DNA from: Thermus hydrothermalis
Lineage (GTDB): Bacteria > Deinococcota > Deinococci > Deinococcales > Thermaceae
Direction: 5' to 3'
Length of the DNA: 64,000 nt
NCBI RefSeq assembly: GCF_022760925.1
Contig: NZ_JAKTNT010000012.1
Coordinates: forward strand, 1 to 64,000
Within the stretch, counting starts at the first letter, position 1. The number at the start of each line of letters is the position of its first letter. A program made the translations under genes and the position numbers. Under the pieces are notes generated by a model that worked only from the letters and a program-made list of their open reading frames with translations, was not told where the DNA came from and searched no databases. Positions 53,199 through 62,697 of this stretch are shown here, one piece after another.

Positions 53199-53963
53199 AT
53201 GAAGAAGCTTTTTGTGCTTATAGGCCTTTTGGCGCTTTCCCTGGGGTTTGCCCAGGTGCGGAGCTTGGACCAGATCCGGCGCTCGGGGGAGATCCGCATC
53301 GGCACGGAAGGGGCTTTCCCCCCGTTCAACTACTTTGACGAGAAGAACCAGCTTACCGGCTTTGAGGTTGAGCTGGGCAACGCCATCGCCAAGAAGCTGG
53401 GCCTGAAGCCGGTCTGGATCACCCAGGCCTTTGACAGCCTCCTCATCCAGCTCAACCAGGGCCGCTTTGACTTCGTCATCGCCTCCCACGGCATCACCGA
53501 GGAGCGGGCCAAGGCGGTGGACTTCACCAACCCCCACTACTGCACGGGCGGGGTCATCGTGAGCCGGAAGGGAGGCCCTAAGACGGCCAAGGACCTCCAG
53601 GGCAAGGTGGTGGGGGTGCAGATCGGCACCACCTACATGGAGGCGGCGCAGAAGATCCCCGGAGTCAAGCAGGTGCGCACCTACCAGAAGGATCCGGACG
53701 CCCTCCAAGACCTCCTGGCAGGCCGCTTGGACGCCTGGATTACCGACCGCTTCGTGGCCAAGGAGGCCATCAAGGAGAGGAAGCTGGAGAACACCCTGCA
53801 ACTGGGGGAGCTGGTTTTCCAGGAGAGGGTGGCCATGGCGGTGGCCAAGGGCAACAAGAGCCTCCTGAACGCCCTCAACAACGCCCTGTCCGAGCTGATG
53901 AAGGACGGCACCTACGCGCAGATCTCCAAGAAGTGGTTTGGGGAGGACGTGCGCTGCAAGTAG
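53199..53963 (+). CDS. polar amino-acid ABC transporter substrate-binding protein
   Basis: A 254-residue periplasmic protein. A signal peptide (KKLFVLIGLLALSLGFAQ) precedes the family opening IRIGTEGAFPPFNYFDEKNQLTGFEVELGNAIAKKLG. Ligand residues expected of the family lie in FDFVIASHGITEERAKAVDFTNPHY and GVQIGTTYMEAA. Glutamate, glutamine or arginine are typical ligands; the sequence does not settle which. A terminator-like hairpin separates it from the permease gene, so the binding protein would be made in excess. Confidence 0.92.
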   Translation: MKKLFVLIGLLALSLGFAQVRSLDQIRRSGEIRIGTEGAFPPFNYFDEKNQLTGFEVELGNAIAKKLGLKPVWITQAFDSLLIQLNQGRFDFVIASHGITEERAKAVDFTNPHYCTGGVIVSRKGGPKTAKDLQGKVVGVQIGTTYMEAAQKIPGVKQVRTYQKDPDALQDLLAGRLDAWITDRFVAKEAIKERKLENTLQLGELVFQERVAMAVAKGNKSLLNALNNALSELMKDGTYAQISKKWFGEDVRCK

Positions 53964-53974
53964 CCCGTATTTGA

Positions 53975-54008
53975 CCCAAGGGCCGAGCGCCCTTGGGGTT
54001 TTCTTCTG
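53975..54008 (+). terminator. intrinsic terminator/attenuator between binding-protein and permease genes
   Basis: A 9-bp perfect stem (53975-53983 with 53989-53997, 5-nt loop) is followed by GTTTTCTTCT. It ends just before the permease ATG at 54012 and would let only part of the transcripts pass. Confidence 0.85.
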
Positions 54009-54011
54009 CCT

Positions 54012-54800
54012 ATGCCCCTTTGGCTGCGCCTCGTTTTGCTGCTAGCCCTCCTCCTTGGAGGGTACGTCCTCTTCTTCGCCCTTTTGGGGGTAGCCCTGGA
54101 GCGCTACTTCCTCCTCACGGGCTTCGGCCCGGAGCGGGCGGCCTCCGCCAGCCAGGCCATGGCCCTGGGGGCGGAGATTACCTTGAAGCTCACCCTGATC
54201 TCGGGCCTGGCCGGCCTCGTCATCGGCGTCTTCGCCGGGATGTTCCGGCTTTCCTCCCGGGCTTGGGTGCGGCTTCCCGCCACCTTTTACATCTGGGTCA
54301 CCCGGGGCACCCCCCTTTTGGTCCAGATCCTCTTCGCCTACAACGCCCTGCCCCTCTTGCTCCAGCCCCTCTGGCCCGAGGCCCAGCAGGCCCTCACCCC
54401 TTACTGGGCGGCCTTCATCGCCCTTTCCTTCAACGTGGGGGCCTACAACGCCGAGGTGGTGCGGGCGGGGATCCAGGCCATTCCCAAGGGGCAGTGGGAG
54501 GCGGCGTGGTCCTTGGGCCTTTCCCCGGCGGACACCATGCGCTTTGTGGTCCTGCCCCAGGCCTTAAGGATCGTGGTGCCCCCCTTGGTGAACAACGTGG
54601 TGGCGCTCCTCAAGGACTCCTCCCTGGCCAGCGCCATCGCCCTAACGGAGCTCGCCCTTTCCGGGCAAAGGATCATCTCCGCCACCTTTCGCCCGGTGGA
54701 GGTCTACCTGGCGGTGGCCGCCATCTACCTCCTCCTCACCACGGTGCTCACCGCCTTTACCAACCAGCTGGAGGTGCGCCTAAAGGTGCGCACGCGTTAG
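54012..54800 (+). CDS. amino-acid ABC transporter permease
   Basis: A 262-residue HisM/GlnP-type permease with five or six TM helices. The EAA loop that docks the ATPase is QAIPKGQWEAAWSLGLSPADTMRFVVLPQALRIVVPPLVNNVVALLKDSSL near residue 155. Only one permease gene is present, so it presumably works as a homodimer. Its ATPase is encoded 3 kb downstream, beyond the TRAP genes. No SD is apparent at the ATG. Confidence 0.92.
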   Translation: MPLWLRLVLLLALLLGGYVLFFALLGVALERYFLLTGFGPERAASASQAMALGAEITLKLTLISGLAGLVIGVFAGMFRLSSRAWVRLPATFYIWVTRGTPLLVQILFAYNALPLLLQPLWPEAQQALTPYWAAFIALSFNVGAYNAEVVRAGIQAIPKGQWEAAWSLGLSPADTMRFVVLPQALRIVVPPLVNNVVALLKDSSLASAIALTELALSGQRIISATFRPVEVYLAVAAIYLLLTTVLTAFTNQLEVRLKVRTR

Positions 54801-54803
54801 GGC

Positions 54804-54833
54804 TTGCTATGGGGTAGCTACCCCGGGTATACT
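54804..54833 (+). promoter_or_regulatory. TAXI-TRAP promoter with palindrome in the spacer
   Basis: TTGCTA (54804-54809) and TATACT (54828-54833) are separated by 18 nt. The spacer holds a perfect 14-bp palindrome, GGGGTAGCTACCCC (54811-54824). No T-tract follows it, so an operator is a better reading than a terminator. The start would be near 54840 and AAAGGAGG follows at 54845-54852. Confidence 0.65.
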
Positions 54834-54855
54834 GCCCTCGGCGCAAAGGAGGTGC

Positions 54856-55812
54856 ATGGATATGCGTATAACGCGTGGGTTGCTTGCGGGAATGGTCCTG
54901 CTGGGCCTCGGCCTAGCCCAGGAGTTTATCACCATCGGTTCGGGTTCCACCACGGGGGTTTACTTCCCGGTGGCCACCGGCATGGCCAAGCTGGTGAACG
55001 ACGCCAACGTGGGGATTAGGGCCAACGCCCGCTCCACCGGGGGAAGCGTGGCCAACATCAACGCTATCGCCGCCGGGGAGTTTGAGATGGCCCTGGCCCA
55101 GAACGACATCGCCTACTACGCCTACCAGGGGTGCTGCATCCCTGCCTTTGAGGGCAAGCCGGTGAAGGGGATCCGGGCCCTGGCCGCCCTCTACCCCGAG
55201 GTCATCCACATCGTGGCCCGCGCCGATGCCGGGATCCGCACGGTGGCGGACCTCAAGGGCAAGCGGGTGGTGGTGGGGGACGTGGGCTCCGGCACGGAGC
55301 AGAACGCCCGGCAGGTCCTCGAGGCCTACGGCCTCCGCTTTGAGGACCTGGGCCAGGCCATCCGGGTGAGCGCCACCCAGGGGATCCAGCTCATGCAGGA
55401 CAAGCGGGCGGACGCCCTCTTCTACACCGTGGGCCTGGGGGCAAGCGCCATCCAGCAACTCGCCCTCACCACCCCCATCACCCTGGTGGCGGTGGACCTG
55501 GCCAAGGTGCAGGCCATCGCCAAGAAGTACCCCTTCTACGTGGGCTTCAACATCCCGGGGGGCACCTACAAGGGCGTGGACGTGACCACCCCCACGGTGG
55601 CGGTTCAGGCCATGCTCATCGCCTCGGAGAAGCTTTCCGCCGACACCGTGTACAAGTTCATGAAAGCCGTCTTCGGCAACCAGGAGGCCTTCAAGAAGAT
55701 CCACCCCAACCTGGAGCGCTTCTTTAGCCTGCAGAAGGCGGTGAGGGGCCTGCCCATTCCCCTGCACCCTGGGGCGGAGCGCTTCTACAAGGAGCTAGGG
55801 GTCTTGAAGTAG
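54856..55812 (+). CDS. TAXI-family TRAP transporter solute-binding protein
   Basis: A 318-residue periplasmic protein closely like the T. thermophilus TAXI protein of known structure that binds glutamate/glutamine. A signal peptide (RITRGLLAGMVLLGLGLAQ) is followed by FITIGSGSTTGVYFPVATGMAKL, the TAXI opening. A CC pair occurs in YYAYQGCCIPAFEG. The start could be the ATG at 54862, whose distance to AAAGGAGG (9 nt) is better than that of 54856 (3 nt). It has its own promoter inside the ABC locus and a hairpin after its stop. Confidence 0.93.
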   Translation: MDMRITRGLLAGMVLLGLGLAQEFITIGSGSTTGVYFPVATGMAKLVNDANVGIRANARSTGGSVANINAIAAGEFEMALAQNDIAYYAYQGCCIPAFEGKPVKGIRALAALYPEVIHIVARADAGIRTVADLKGKRVVVGDVGSGTEQNARQVLEAYGLRFEDLGQAIRVSATQGIQLMQDKRADALFYTVGLGASAIQQLALTTPITLVAVDLAKVQAIAKKYPFYVGFNIPGGTYKGVDVTTPTVAVQAMLIASEKLSADTVYKFMKAVFGNQEAFKKIHPNLERFFSLQKAVRGLPIPLHPGAERFYKELGVLK

Positions 55813-55829
55813 GCTTAAGGCCGTACCCA

Positions 55830-55854
55830 GGGGGCCCCGCCCGGGGCCCCCTTT
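55830..55854 (+). terminator. intrinsic terminator/attenuator after the TAXI binding protein
   Basis: A 9-bp all-GC stem (55830-55838 with 55843-55851, 4-nt loop) followed by a short TTT. The T-tract is weak, so it probably reduces rather than stops transcription into the permease gene. Confidence 0.6.
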
Positions 55855-55876
55855 GCCTGGCGGCGAAGGAGGGAGG

Positions 55877-58587
<2,711 letters not shown>

Positions 58588-58590
58588 CCC

Positions 58591-59004
58591 GTGGAAGCGT
58601 GGCTTCGGGCCCTTAAGGCTTTGGCCGACCCCCGGGCCCCTTGGCCCGAGCGCCGGAAGGGGCTATGGCTTTACGCCCTTTCCCTTTTGGCCCTGCAGGG
58701 CGCTTTCCTCCTCCTTCTTTCGCCTTTTATGCCTCGGGCGGACCACCCCCTCCTTTGGGGCCTGGCCCTCTTGGGGGGCGGGTGGTTGCTTTGGCTTGGG
58801 GAAAGGGCTTGGAAGGACAAGACCCCCCTTTCCCCCCTGGTGGCGGCGGGGTTTGGGGCCTCCTTGGCCTTCTTCCTGGGGGTGATGGGGCTCCTTCTAA
58901 GGCCCTTTGGGCTTGGGCTTTGGCTCCTTGGAGGGGTGGGCTTTTACCTCCTCCTTAGGCGGGCCGAGGCGGCCTTGGGGCGAGGAGGTGGGGGAGGTCT
59001 TTGA
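58591..59004 (+). CDS. unknown small membrane protein, four TM
   Basis: A 137-residue protein with four hydrophobic segments (about residues 25-47, 53-70, 80-100 and 103-122), a tryptophan-rich N-terminus and a glycine-rich tail. No family recognised. The GTG lies 3 bp after the ABC ATPase stop, so it is probably read as the last gene of that unit. Its final 50 bp overlap the convergent patatin-like gene. Confidence 0.65.
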   Translation: MEAWLRALKALADPRAPWPERRKGLWLYALSLLALQGAFLLLLSPFMPRADHPLLWGLALLGGGWLLWLGERAWKDKTPLSPLVAAGFGASLAFFLGVMGLLLRPFGLGLWLLGGVGFYLLLRRAEAALGRGGGGGL

Positions 59005-59806
59005 GGCGGGGGCGGGCCAGGGCTTGGATCTCCCGAAGCCTTTCCTGGGCCCGCTGCTTTCCGAGGGTATAGACCAAGGGGAGCTTCTCGTGGTCAAAGG
59101 TGTCTATGGGGAAGGGGGGGTCTAGGGAGAGGACGAGGTCCGCCTCCTGGAGGGCCAGCGCCTTAAGCCGCCTGCGGCTCGCTTCCCCGGCCAGGAGGGC
59201 GGCCTCGAGGGCCGTCCGGGGGGGCGTTTGGGGCGGCGGGTTGGACACGTCCACCGCCACCACCTTCGGGAAGAGGGCCTTGGCCGCCCGCACGGGCACC
59301 TTCTCCGCCACGTCCCCGTCCACGAGGAGCTTTCCCTTCCACTCCACCGGGGGAAAGAGCCCGGGGATGGCGGCGCTGGCCAGGACCGCCTTCCACACCG
59401 GGCCTTCCCGCAGGACCACCGCCTCCCCCGTGAGGAGGTCCGCCGTTTGGATGGCGAGGGGGATGGGGCTGTCCTCGAGGCGGGCGTCCCCGAAGAGGCG
59501 CTTTAGGCCCTCCGCTACCCGGGAGGTGTCCGTGAGGGCTTGCCGCCTTAGGGCGGAGAAGAGGCGGGCCAGGAGGCGGAGGTTTCCCGCACGCCGCAAA
59601 TCCGCTATGTTCTCGTCAAAGACCGCCTGGTGCACCTTCCAGGGGTCCTTGTGGCCAAAGGCCCAGGCGCAAGCGGCCAAGGCGCCGGCGGAGCTTCCCG
59701 CCAGGCCCCGGATGGGGATGCCCGCCTCCTCCAAGACCGCAAGCACCCCCAGGTGGGCGTACCCCCGCACGCCCCCACCGCCCAAGGCCAAGGCCACGCC
59801 CTTCAT
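58955..59806 (-). CDS. patatin-like phospholipase (RssA type)
   Basis: A 283-residue patatin. The oxyanion hole GGGGVRGYAHLGVLAVLEE lies near residue 9, the nucleophile elbow is GSSAGALAACAWA near residue 38, and the dyad aspartate is in LLVDGDVAEKVPVRAA near residue 166. It is an acyl hydrolase of the cytoplasm. Ends overlapping the convergent membrane-protein gene by 50 nt. Its ATG overlaps the stop of the HTH gene by 4 nt, so it may be co-transcribed with the PIN/HTH pair. Confidence 0.92.
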   Translation of the reverse strand: MKGVALALGGGGVRGYAHLGVLAVLEEAGIPIRGLAGSSAGALAACAWAFGHKDPWKVHQAVFDENIADLRRAGNLRLLARLFSALRRQALTDTSRVAEGLKRLFGDARLEDSPIPLAIQTADLLTGEAVVLREGPVWKAVLASAAIPGLFPPVEWKGKLLVDGDVAEKVPVRAAKALFPKVVAVDVSNPPPQTPPRTALEAALLAGEASRRRLKALALQEADLVLSLDPPFPIDTFDHEKLPLVYTLGKQRAQERLREIQALARPRLKDLPHLLAPRPPRPA

Positions 59807-60222
59807 TCTGTATAGCCAAGGCCCAGTTCCTGCCCCTCGCGGATGAGCTCGTTTAGCAGCTCTTGGCCTTTCTTCCTGGACGCCTCCAGGTAGGCCAAGA
59901 GATCCTTGGCCAGGACCCGCCGATGGGTCCCCACCTTGCGGTAGGGGATTTCCCCTTCTTCTAGAAGGCGAACGAGATAGGGCCGGGAAACCCCAAGGAG
60001 TTCCGCCGCCTGGCTGGTGGTGAGCTCGGCCTCCAAGGGAACGATCCGCACGGGTTCATTTCGGAGGAGGGCCTCTAAGAGGTCTTTCAGAAGCTGGGCG
60101 AGCTCGGGGGTAAGGACCAGGGAAACCTCTTCCAAGTGCAAGACCTTTCCGGGGGTTAACCGCTCCCGGAACCGGCGAAGGTCTTCGTGGGAAGTTTGGG
60201 TTGCAAAGAGCACACCGCTCAT
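59803..60222 (-). CDS. HTH (excisionase-type) protein, probable antitoxin partner
   Basis: A 139-residue protein. The N-terminal 70 residues are helical (SHEDLRRFRERLTPGKVLHLEEVSLVLTPELAQLLKDLLEALLRNEPV). The C-terminal part is a MerR/excisionase-like HTH_17 domain (LTTSQAAELLGVSRPYLVRLLEEGEIPYRKVGTHRRVLAKDLLAYLE). It lies 43 bp after the PIN gene on the same strand. I chose ATG 60222 over an upstream in-frame TTG because a palindrome and AT-rich direct repeats stand immediately before it. It probably binds there and neutralises the PIN protein. Confidence 0.8.
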   Translation of the reverse strand: MSGVLFATQTSHEDLRRFRERLTPGKVLHLEEVSLVLTPELAQLLKDLLEALLRNEPVRIVPLEAELTTSQAAELLGVSRPYLVRLLEEGEIPYRKVGTHRRVLAKDLLAYLEASRKKGQELLNELIREGQELGLGYTE

Positions 60223-60225
60223 GGT

Positions 60226-60256
60226 GTACGCAGCGTACCATATAAACGAAATAAAC
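60226..60256 (-). promoter_or_regulatory. operator-like palindrome and direct repeats before the HTH gene
   Basis: A 13-bp palindrome, GTACGC-A-GCGTAC (60226-60238), begins 3 bp from the start codon. Next to it the direct repeat ATAAACG occurs twice, 9 bp apart, at 60241 and 60250. The block is the most AT-rich stretch nearby and may hold an internal promoter under autoregulation. Confidence 0.5.
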
Positions 60257-60265
60257 GCAATAGCG

Positions 60266-60868
60266 CTAAAGCTCGGAAGCAAACGCGCGCAGGAGCCCAG
60301 CGAACTCCGTCAATCCCGCCTTTCTCAGGCTTTCCAGGAACGCAGGCGCATCTAACGGAGGGTTCCGCAGTTGACCTCTCTGATTGCGTAGAATTTTGAG
60401 GATTGCCCCTGGTATGGCGTTTTCCCGAATCAAAGCTTCGGCCAGTTCTACCAAGAATGCGTCAGGGTGGAGGGCTACGAGGTCAAAGCGGGCTAAATCT
60501 TCTTCTGGAAAGTCATGGAGATTAAAGGTGAGGATGGCTTCTGCCCCTCCCCAATGGGCGGCGGCCACCACGTGGCGGTCGTTCTCGTCGGGAAGGCGCA
60601 CTTGGGGCACCAGGTGTTCATAGCCCTCCACGAGGGGTTCATAGGGTTTCAATAGCGACTCCATTATGGTCGGTGTGGCCTTAACCCGCTCCACCTGTCC
60701 GGGTCCTAAACCGGGCCGCTTTTGTAGGAAGTTTCGGATCCACTCCTCGTGTACCCGTCGGCTCCACTTGAGCCGCACCAGGCCTTCTAGGGCTAGCCCC
60801 ATGAAGAGATCCCGCGTTTGGGTGGGGTATAGGACGCAAGCGTCTAGGAAAACGATGCGGGGTAGCAT
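60266..60868 (-). CDS. PIN-domain ribonuclease-like protein, probable toxin
   Basis: A 200-residue PIN-domain protein. Acidic catalytic residues are visible in [16 protein letters not shown] (first Asp), [10 protein letters not shown] (Glu), [29 protein letters not shown] (two Asp) and a C-terminal helical extension of about 65 residues. The layout matches VapC-like PIN_3 proteins that are paired with HTH antitoxins. It is read first and the HTH gene second, the reverse of usual vapBC order. The ATG at 60868 is 6 nt after TAGAAT on the minus strand. Confidence 0.85.
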   Translation of the reverse strand: MLPRIVFLDACVLYPTQTRDLFMGLALEGLVRLKWSRRVHEEWIRNFLQKRPGLGPGQVERVKATPTIMESLLKPYEPLVEGYEHLVPQVRLPDENDRHVVAAAHWGGAEAILTFNLHDFPEEDLARFDLVALHPDAFLVELAEALIRENAIPGAILKILRNQRGQLRNPPLDAPAFLESLRKAGLTEFAGLLRAFASEL

Positions 60869-60874
60869 GGCCCA

Positions 60875-60895
60875 ATTCTAAAGCTGCTGTACACT
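60875..60895. promoter_or_regulatory. divergent leaderless promoters of the PIN gene and trpC
   Basis: Minus-strand TAGAAT (60880-60875) lies 6 nt from the PIN ATG at 60868. Plus-strand TACACT (60890-60895) lies 6 nt from the trpC ATG at 60902. The start codons are 33 bp apart. Confidence 0.6.
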
Positions 60896-60901
60896 ATTCC
60901 C

Positions 60902-61666
60902 ATGCGGCCTGACCTTTCCCGGGTGCCGGGGGTGCTGGGGGAGATTGCCCGGAAGCGGGCTAAGGAGGTGGCCCCGTACCCCCTGCCCGTTCCTCCGCCC
61001 GCACCCTCCTTTAGGGAGGCCCTCCTCCTTCCTGGCCTTTCCCTCATCGCCGAGGTGAAGAAGGAAAGCCCCTCCGAAGGGGCCATCCGGCAGGTGGACC
61101 CCGTGGAGGCGGCTAGGGCCTACGCCCGAGGGGGTGCCCGGGCCATCAGCGTCCTCACCGAGCCCCACCATTTTGGGGGGAGCCTTTTGGACCTGGAGCG
61201 GGTGCGCCAGGGGGTGGCCCTTCCCCTCCTGCGCAAGGACTTCGTGGTGGACCCCTTCATGCTGGAGGAGGCCCGGGCCTTTGGGGCGAGCGCCGTCCTC
61301 CTCATCGTGGCGGTGCTGGGGGAGCTCACGGGGGCTTACCTGGAGCGGGCGAGGGCCTTGGGGCTGGACGCTCTGGTGGAGGTGCACACGGAAAGGGAGC
61401 TGGAGGTGGCCCTCGAGGCCGGGGCGGAGATCCTCGGCATCAACAACCGCGACCTCGCCACCTTGCGCATAGACCTGGCCACCGCCCCCCGTCTGGGCCG
61501 GCTGGCCCGGGAGCGGGGGTTTGGGGGTGTCCTGGTGGCGGAGTCGGGCTATGGCCGGCGGGAGGAGCTCAAGGCCTTGGAAGGGCTTTTTGATGCGGTC
61601 CTCATCGGCACGAGCCTCATGCGCAAACCCGACCTGGAGGGGGCGGTGCGGGAGCTTGTAGGATAG
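60902..61666 (+). CDS. trpC: indole-3-glycerol phosphate synthase
   Basis: A 254-residue TIM-barrel enzyme of tryptophan synthesis. Catalytic lysines and the phosphate site appear in [16 protein letters not shown] (about residue 48), [20 protein letters not shown] (about 82), [27 protein letters not shown] (about 108) and [15 protein letters not shown] (about 177), followed by [13 protein letters not shown]. It converts CdRP to indole glycerol phosphate. Other trp genes are not in the window. Confidence 0.96.
   Translation: MRPDLSRVPGVLGEIARKRAKEVAPYPLPVPPPAPSFREALLLPGLSLIAEVKKESPSEGAIRQVDPVEAARAYARGGARAISVLTEPHHFGGSLLDLERVRQGVALPLLRKDFVVDPFMLEEARAFGASAVLLIVAVLGELTGAYLERARALGLDALVEVHTERELEVALEAGAEILGINNRDLATLRIDLATAPRLGRLARERGFGGVLVAESGYGRREELKALEGLFDAVLIGTSLMRKPDLEGAVRELVG
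61659..61664 (+). promoter_or_regulatory. -10 box TAGGAT touching the trpC stop codon
   Basis: TAGGAT shares its final T with the TAG stop of trpC (61664-61666) and lies 6 nt before the hisA ATG at 61671. Confidence 0.5.
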
Positions 61667-61670
61667 CCCC

Positions 61671-62375
61671 ATGCTGGTCATCCCCGCGGTGGACCTCAAG
61701 GGGGGCCGGGCGGTGCGGCTTTACGAGGGCCGCCCGGAGGCGGAAACCGCCTACGGCGACCCGGTGGCGGCGGCCCTTCGTTGGCAGGAAGAGGGGGCGA
61801 GGCTTTTGCACCTCGTAGACCTGGACCGGGCCTTGGGCACGGGGGATAACCGCGAGGCCCTTTCCCAAATCGCCCAGGCCCTTGCCGTGCCCTTCCAGGT
61901 GGGCGGAGGGATCCGCTCCTTAGAGGCCTTGGAGGAGGTGCTCTCCTTGGGAGCAAGCCGGGCGGTGGTGGGTACCGTGGCGGTGAAAAACCCCCCCCTC
62001 CTGGAAAGGATGCTTTCCCTAGCGGGCCCGGAGCGGCTGGCCCTGGCCTTGGATGCCCGGGGGCTTGAGGTGGTGGTTTCGGGCTGGCAGGAGGCCACGC
62101 TCCTTTCCGCCCTAGACCTCCTCAGGGACTGGGCGGCCATGGGGGTGCGGACCGTCATCTACACGGACGTGCGCCGGGACGGGACGCTTAGGGGCCTGGA
62201 CCTCGAGGTGGTGGCCCGGGTGCGGGAGGCCTGGCCCCATGCCCTCATCGCCGGGGGCGGGATTGCGGGGCCCGAGGACCTTTGGGGCCTAAAGCGCCTA
62301 GGGGTAGAAGGGGCCTTGGTGGGGAAGGCGCTTTACGAGGGGAGGGTCCGGCTCAGGGACTTCGCCGTATCCTGA
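61671..62375 (+). CDS. hisA: phosphoribosylformimino-AICAR ribotide isomerase HisA
   Basis: A 234-residue TIM barrel. The N-terminal aspartate is in VIPAVDLKGGRAVRLYEGR, the first phosphate site in QVGGGIRSLEALEEVLSLGASRAVVGTVAVKNP, the second catalytic Asp in VIYTDVRRDGTLRG, and the second phosphate site in IAGGGIAGPEDLWGLKRLGVEGALVGKALYEG. It carries out the Amadori step of histidine synthesis. It follows trpC by 4 bp, so the two amino-acid genes may be read together besides from the internal -10. Confidence 0.95.
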   Translation: MLVIPAVDLKGGRAVRLYEGRPEAETAYGDPVAAALRWQEEGARLLHLVDLDRALGTGDNREALSQIAQALAVPFQVGGGIRSLEALEEVLSLGASRAVVGTVAVKNPPLLERMLSLAGPERLALALDARGLEVVVSGWQEATLLSALDLLRDWAAMGVRTVIYTDVRRDGTLRGLDLEVVARVREAWPHALIAGGGIAGPEDLWGLKRLGVEGALVGKALYEGRVRLRDFAVS

Positions 62376-62382
62376 GGGGAGT

Positions 62383-62697
62383 ATGAAGCTCGTCCACTGG
62401 ACCTTTCTCCTGGTAAGCCTCGGCGTGGCCGGGGCGGGGCTTTACCTGTACCTCACCTACCCCTTCCTGGTAGTGCCCACCCCGTGGGGGCCTAGGCCCC
62501 TTTACCTCGTCCTCCCCACCGCCTACGCCCTGGGCTTCGTGGTGGGGGGGCTCTACGCCCTGGCCCTCTGGCTTTCCGGCCTGGGGGCCCGGCGGGTCCT
62601 CCTGCGGGAGGTGCGGCGGCTCCAGGGGGAGGTGAACGCCCTAAAGCGGGAGCGGATTGAGGAGATCCCCCGCATCCCCGACCGGGAAGAGCCATGA
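62383..62697 (+). CDS. LapA-like small membrane protein
   Basis: A 104-residue protein with two TM helices (about residues 5-24 and 44-66) and a C-terminal basic/coiled tail (RRVLLREVRRLQGEVNALKRERIEE), the topology of LapA-domain (DUF1049) proteins. GAGGGGAG lies directly before the ATG. Its stop overlaps the recJ start (ATGA), a tight link. Function is not known here. Confidence 0.75.
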   Translation: MKLVHWTFLLVSLGVAGAGLYLYLTYPFLVVPTPWGPRPLYLVLPTAYALGFVVGGLYALALWLSGLGARRVLLREVRRLQGEVNALKRERIEEIPRIPDREEP

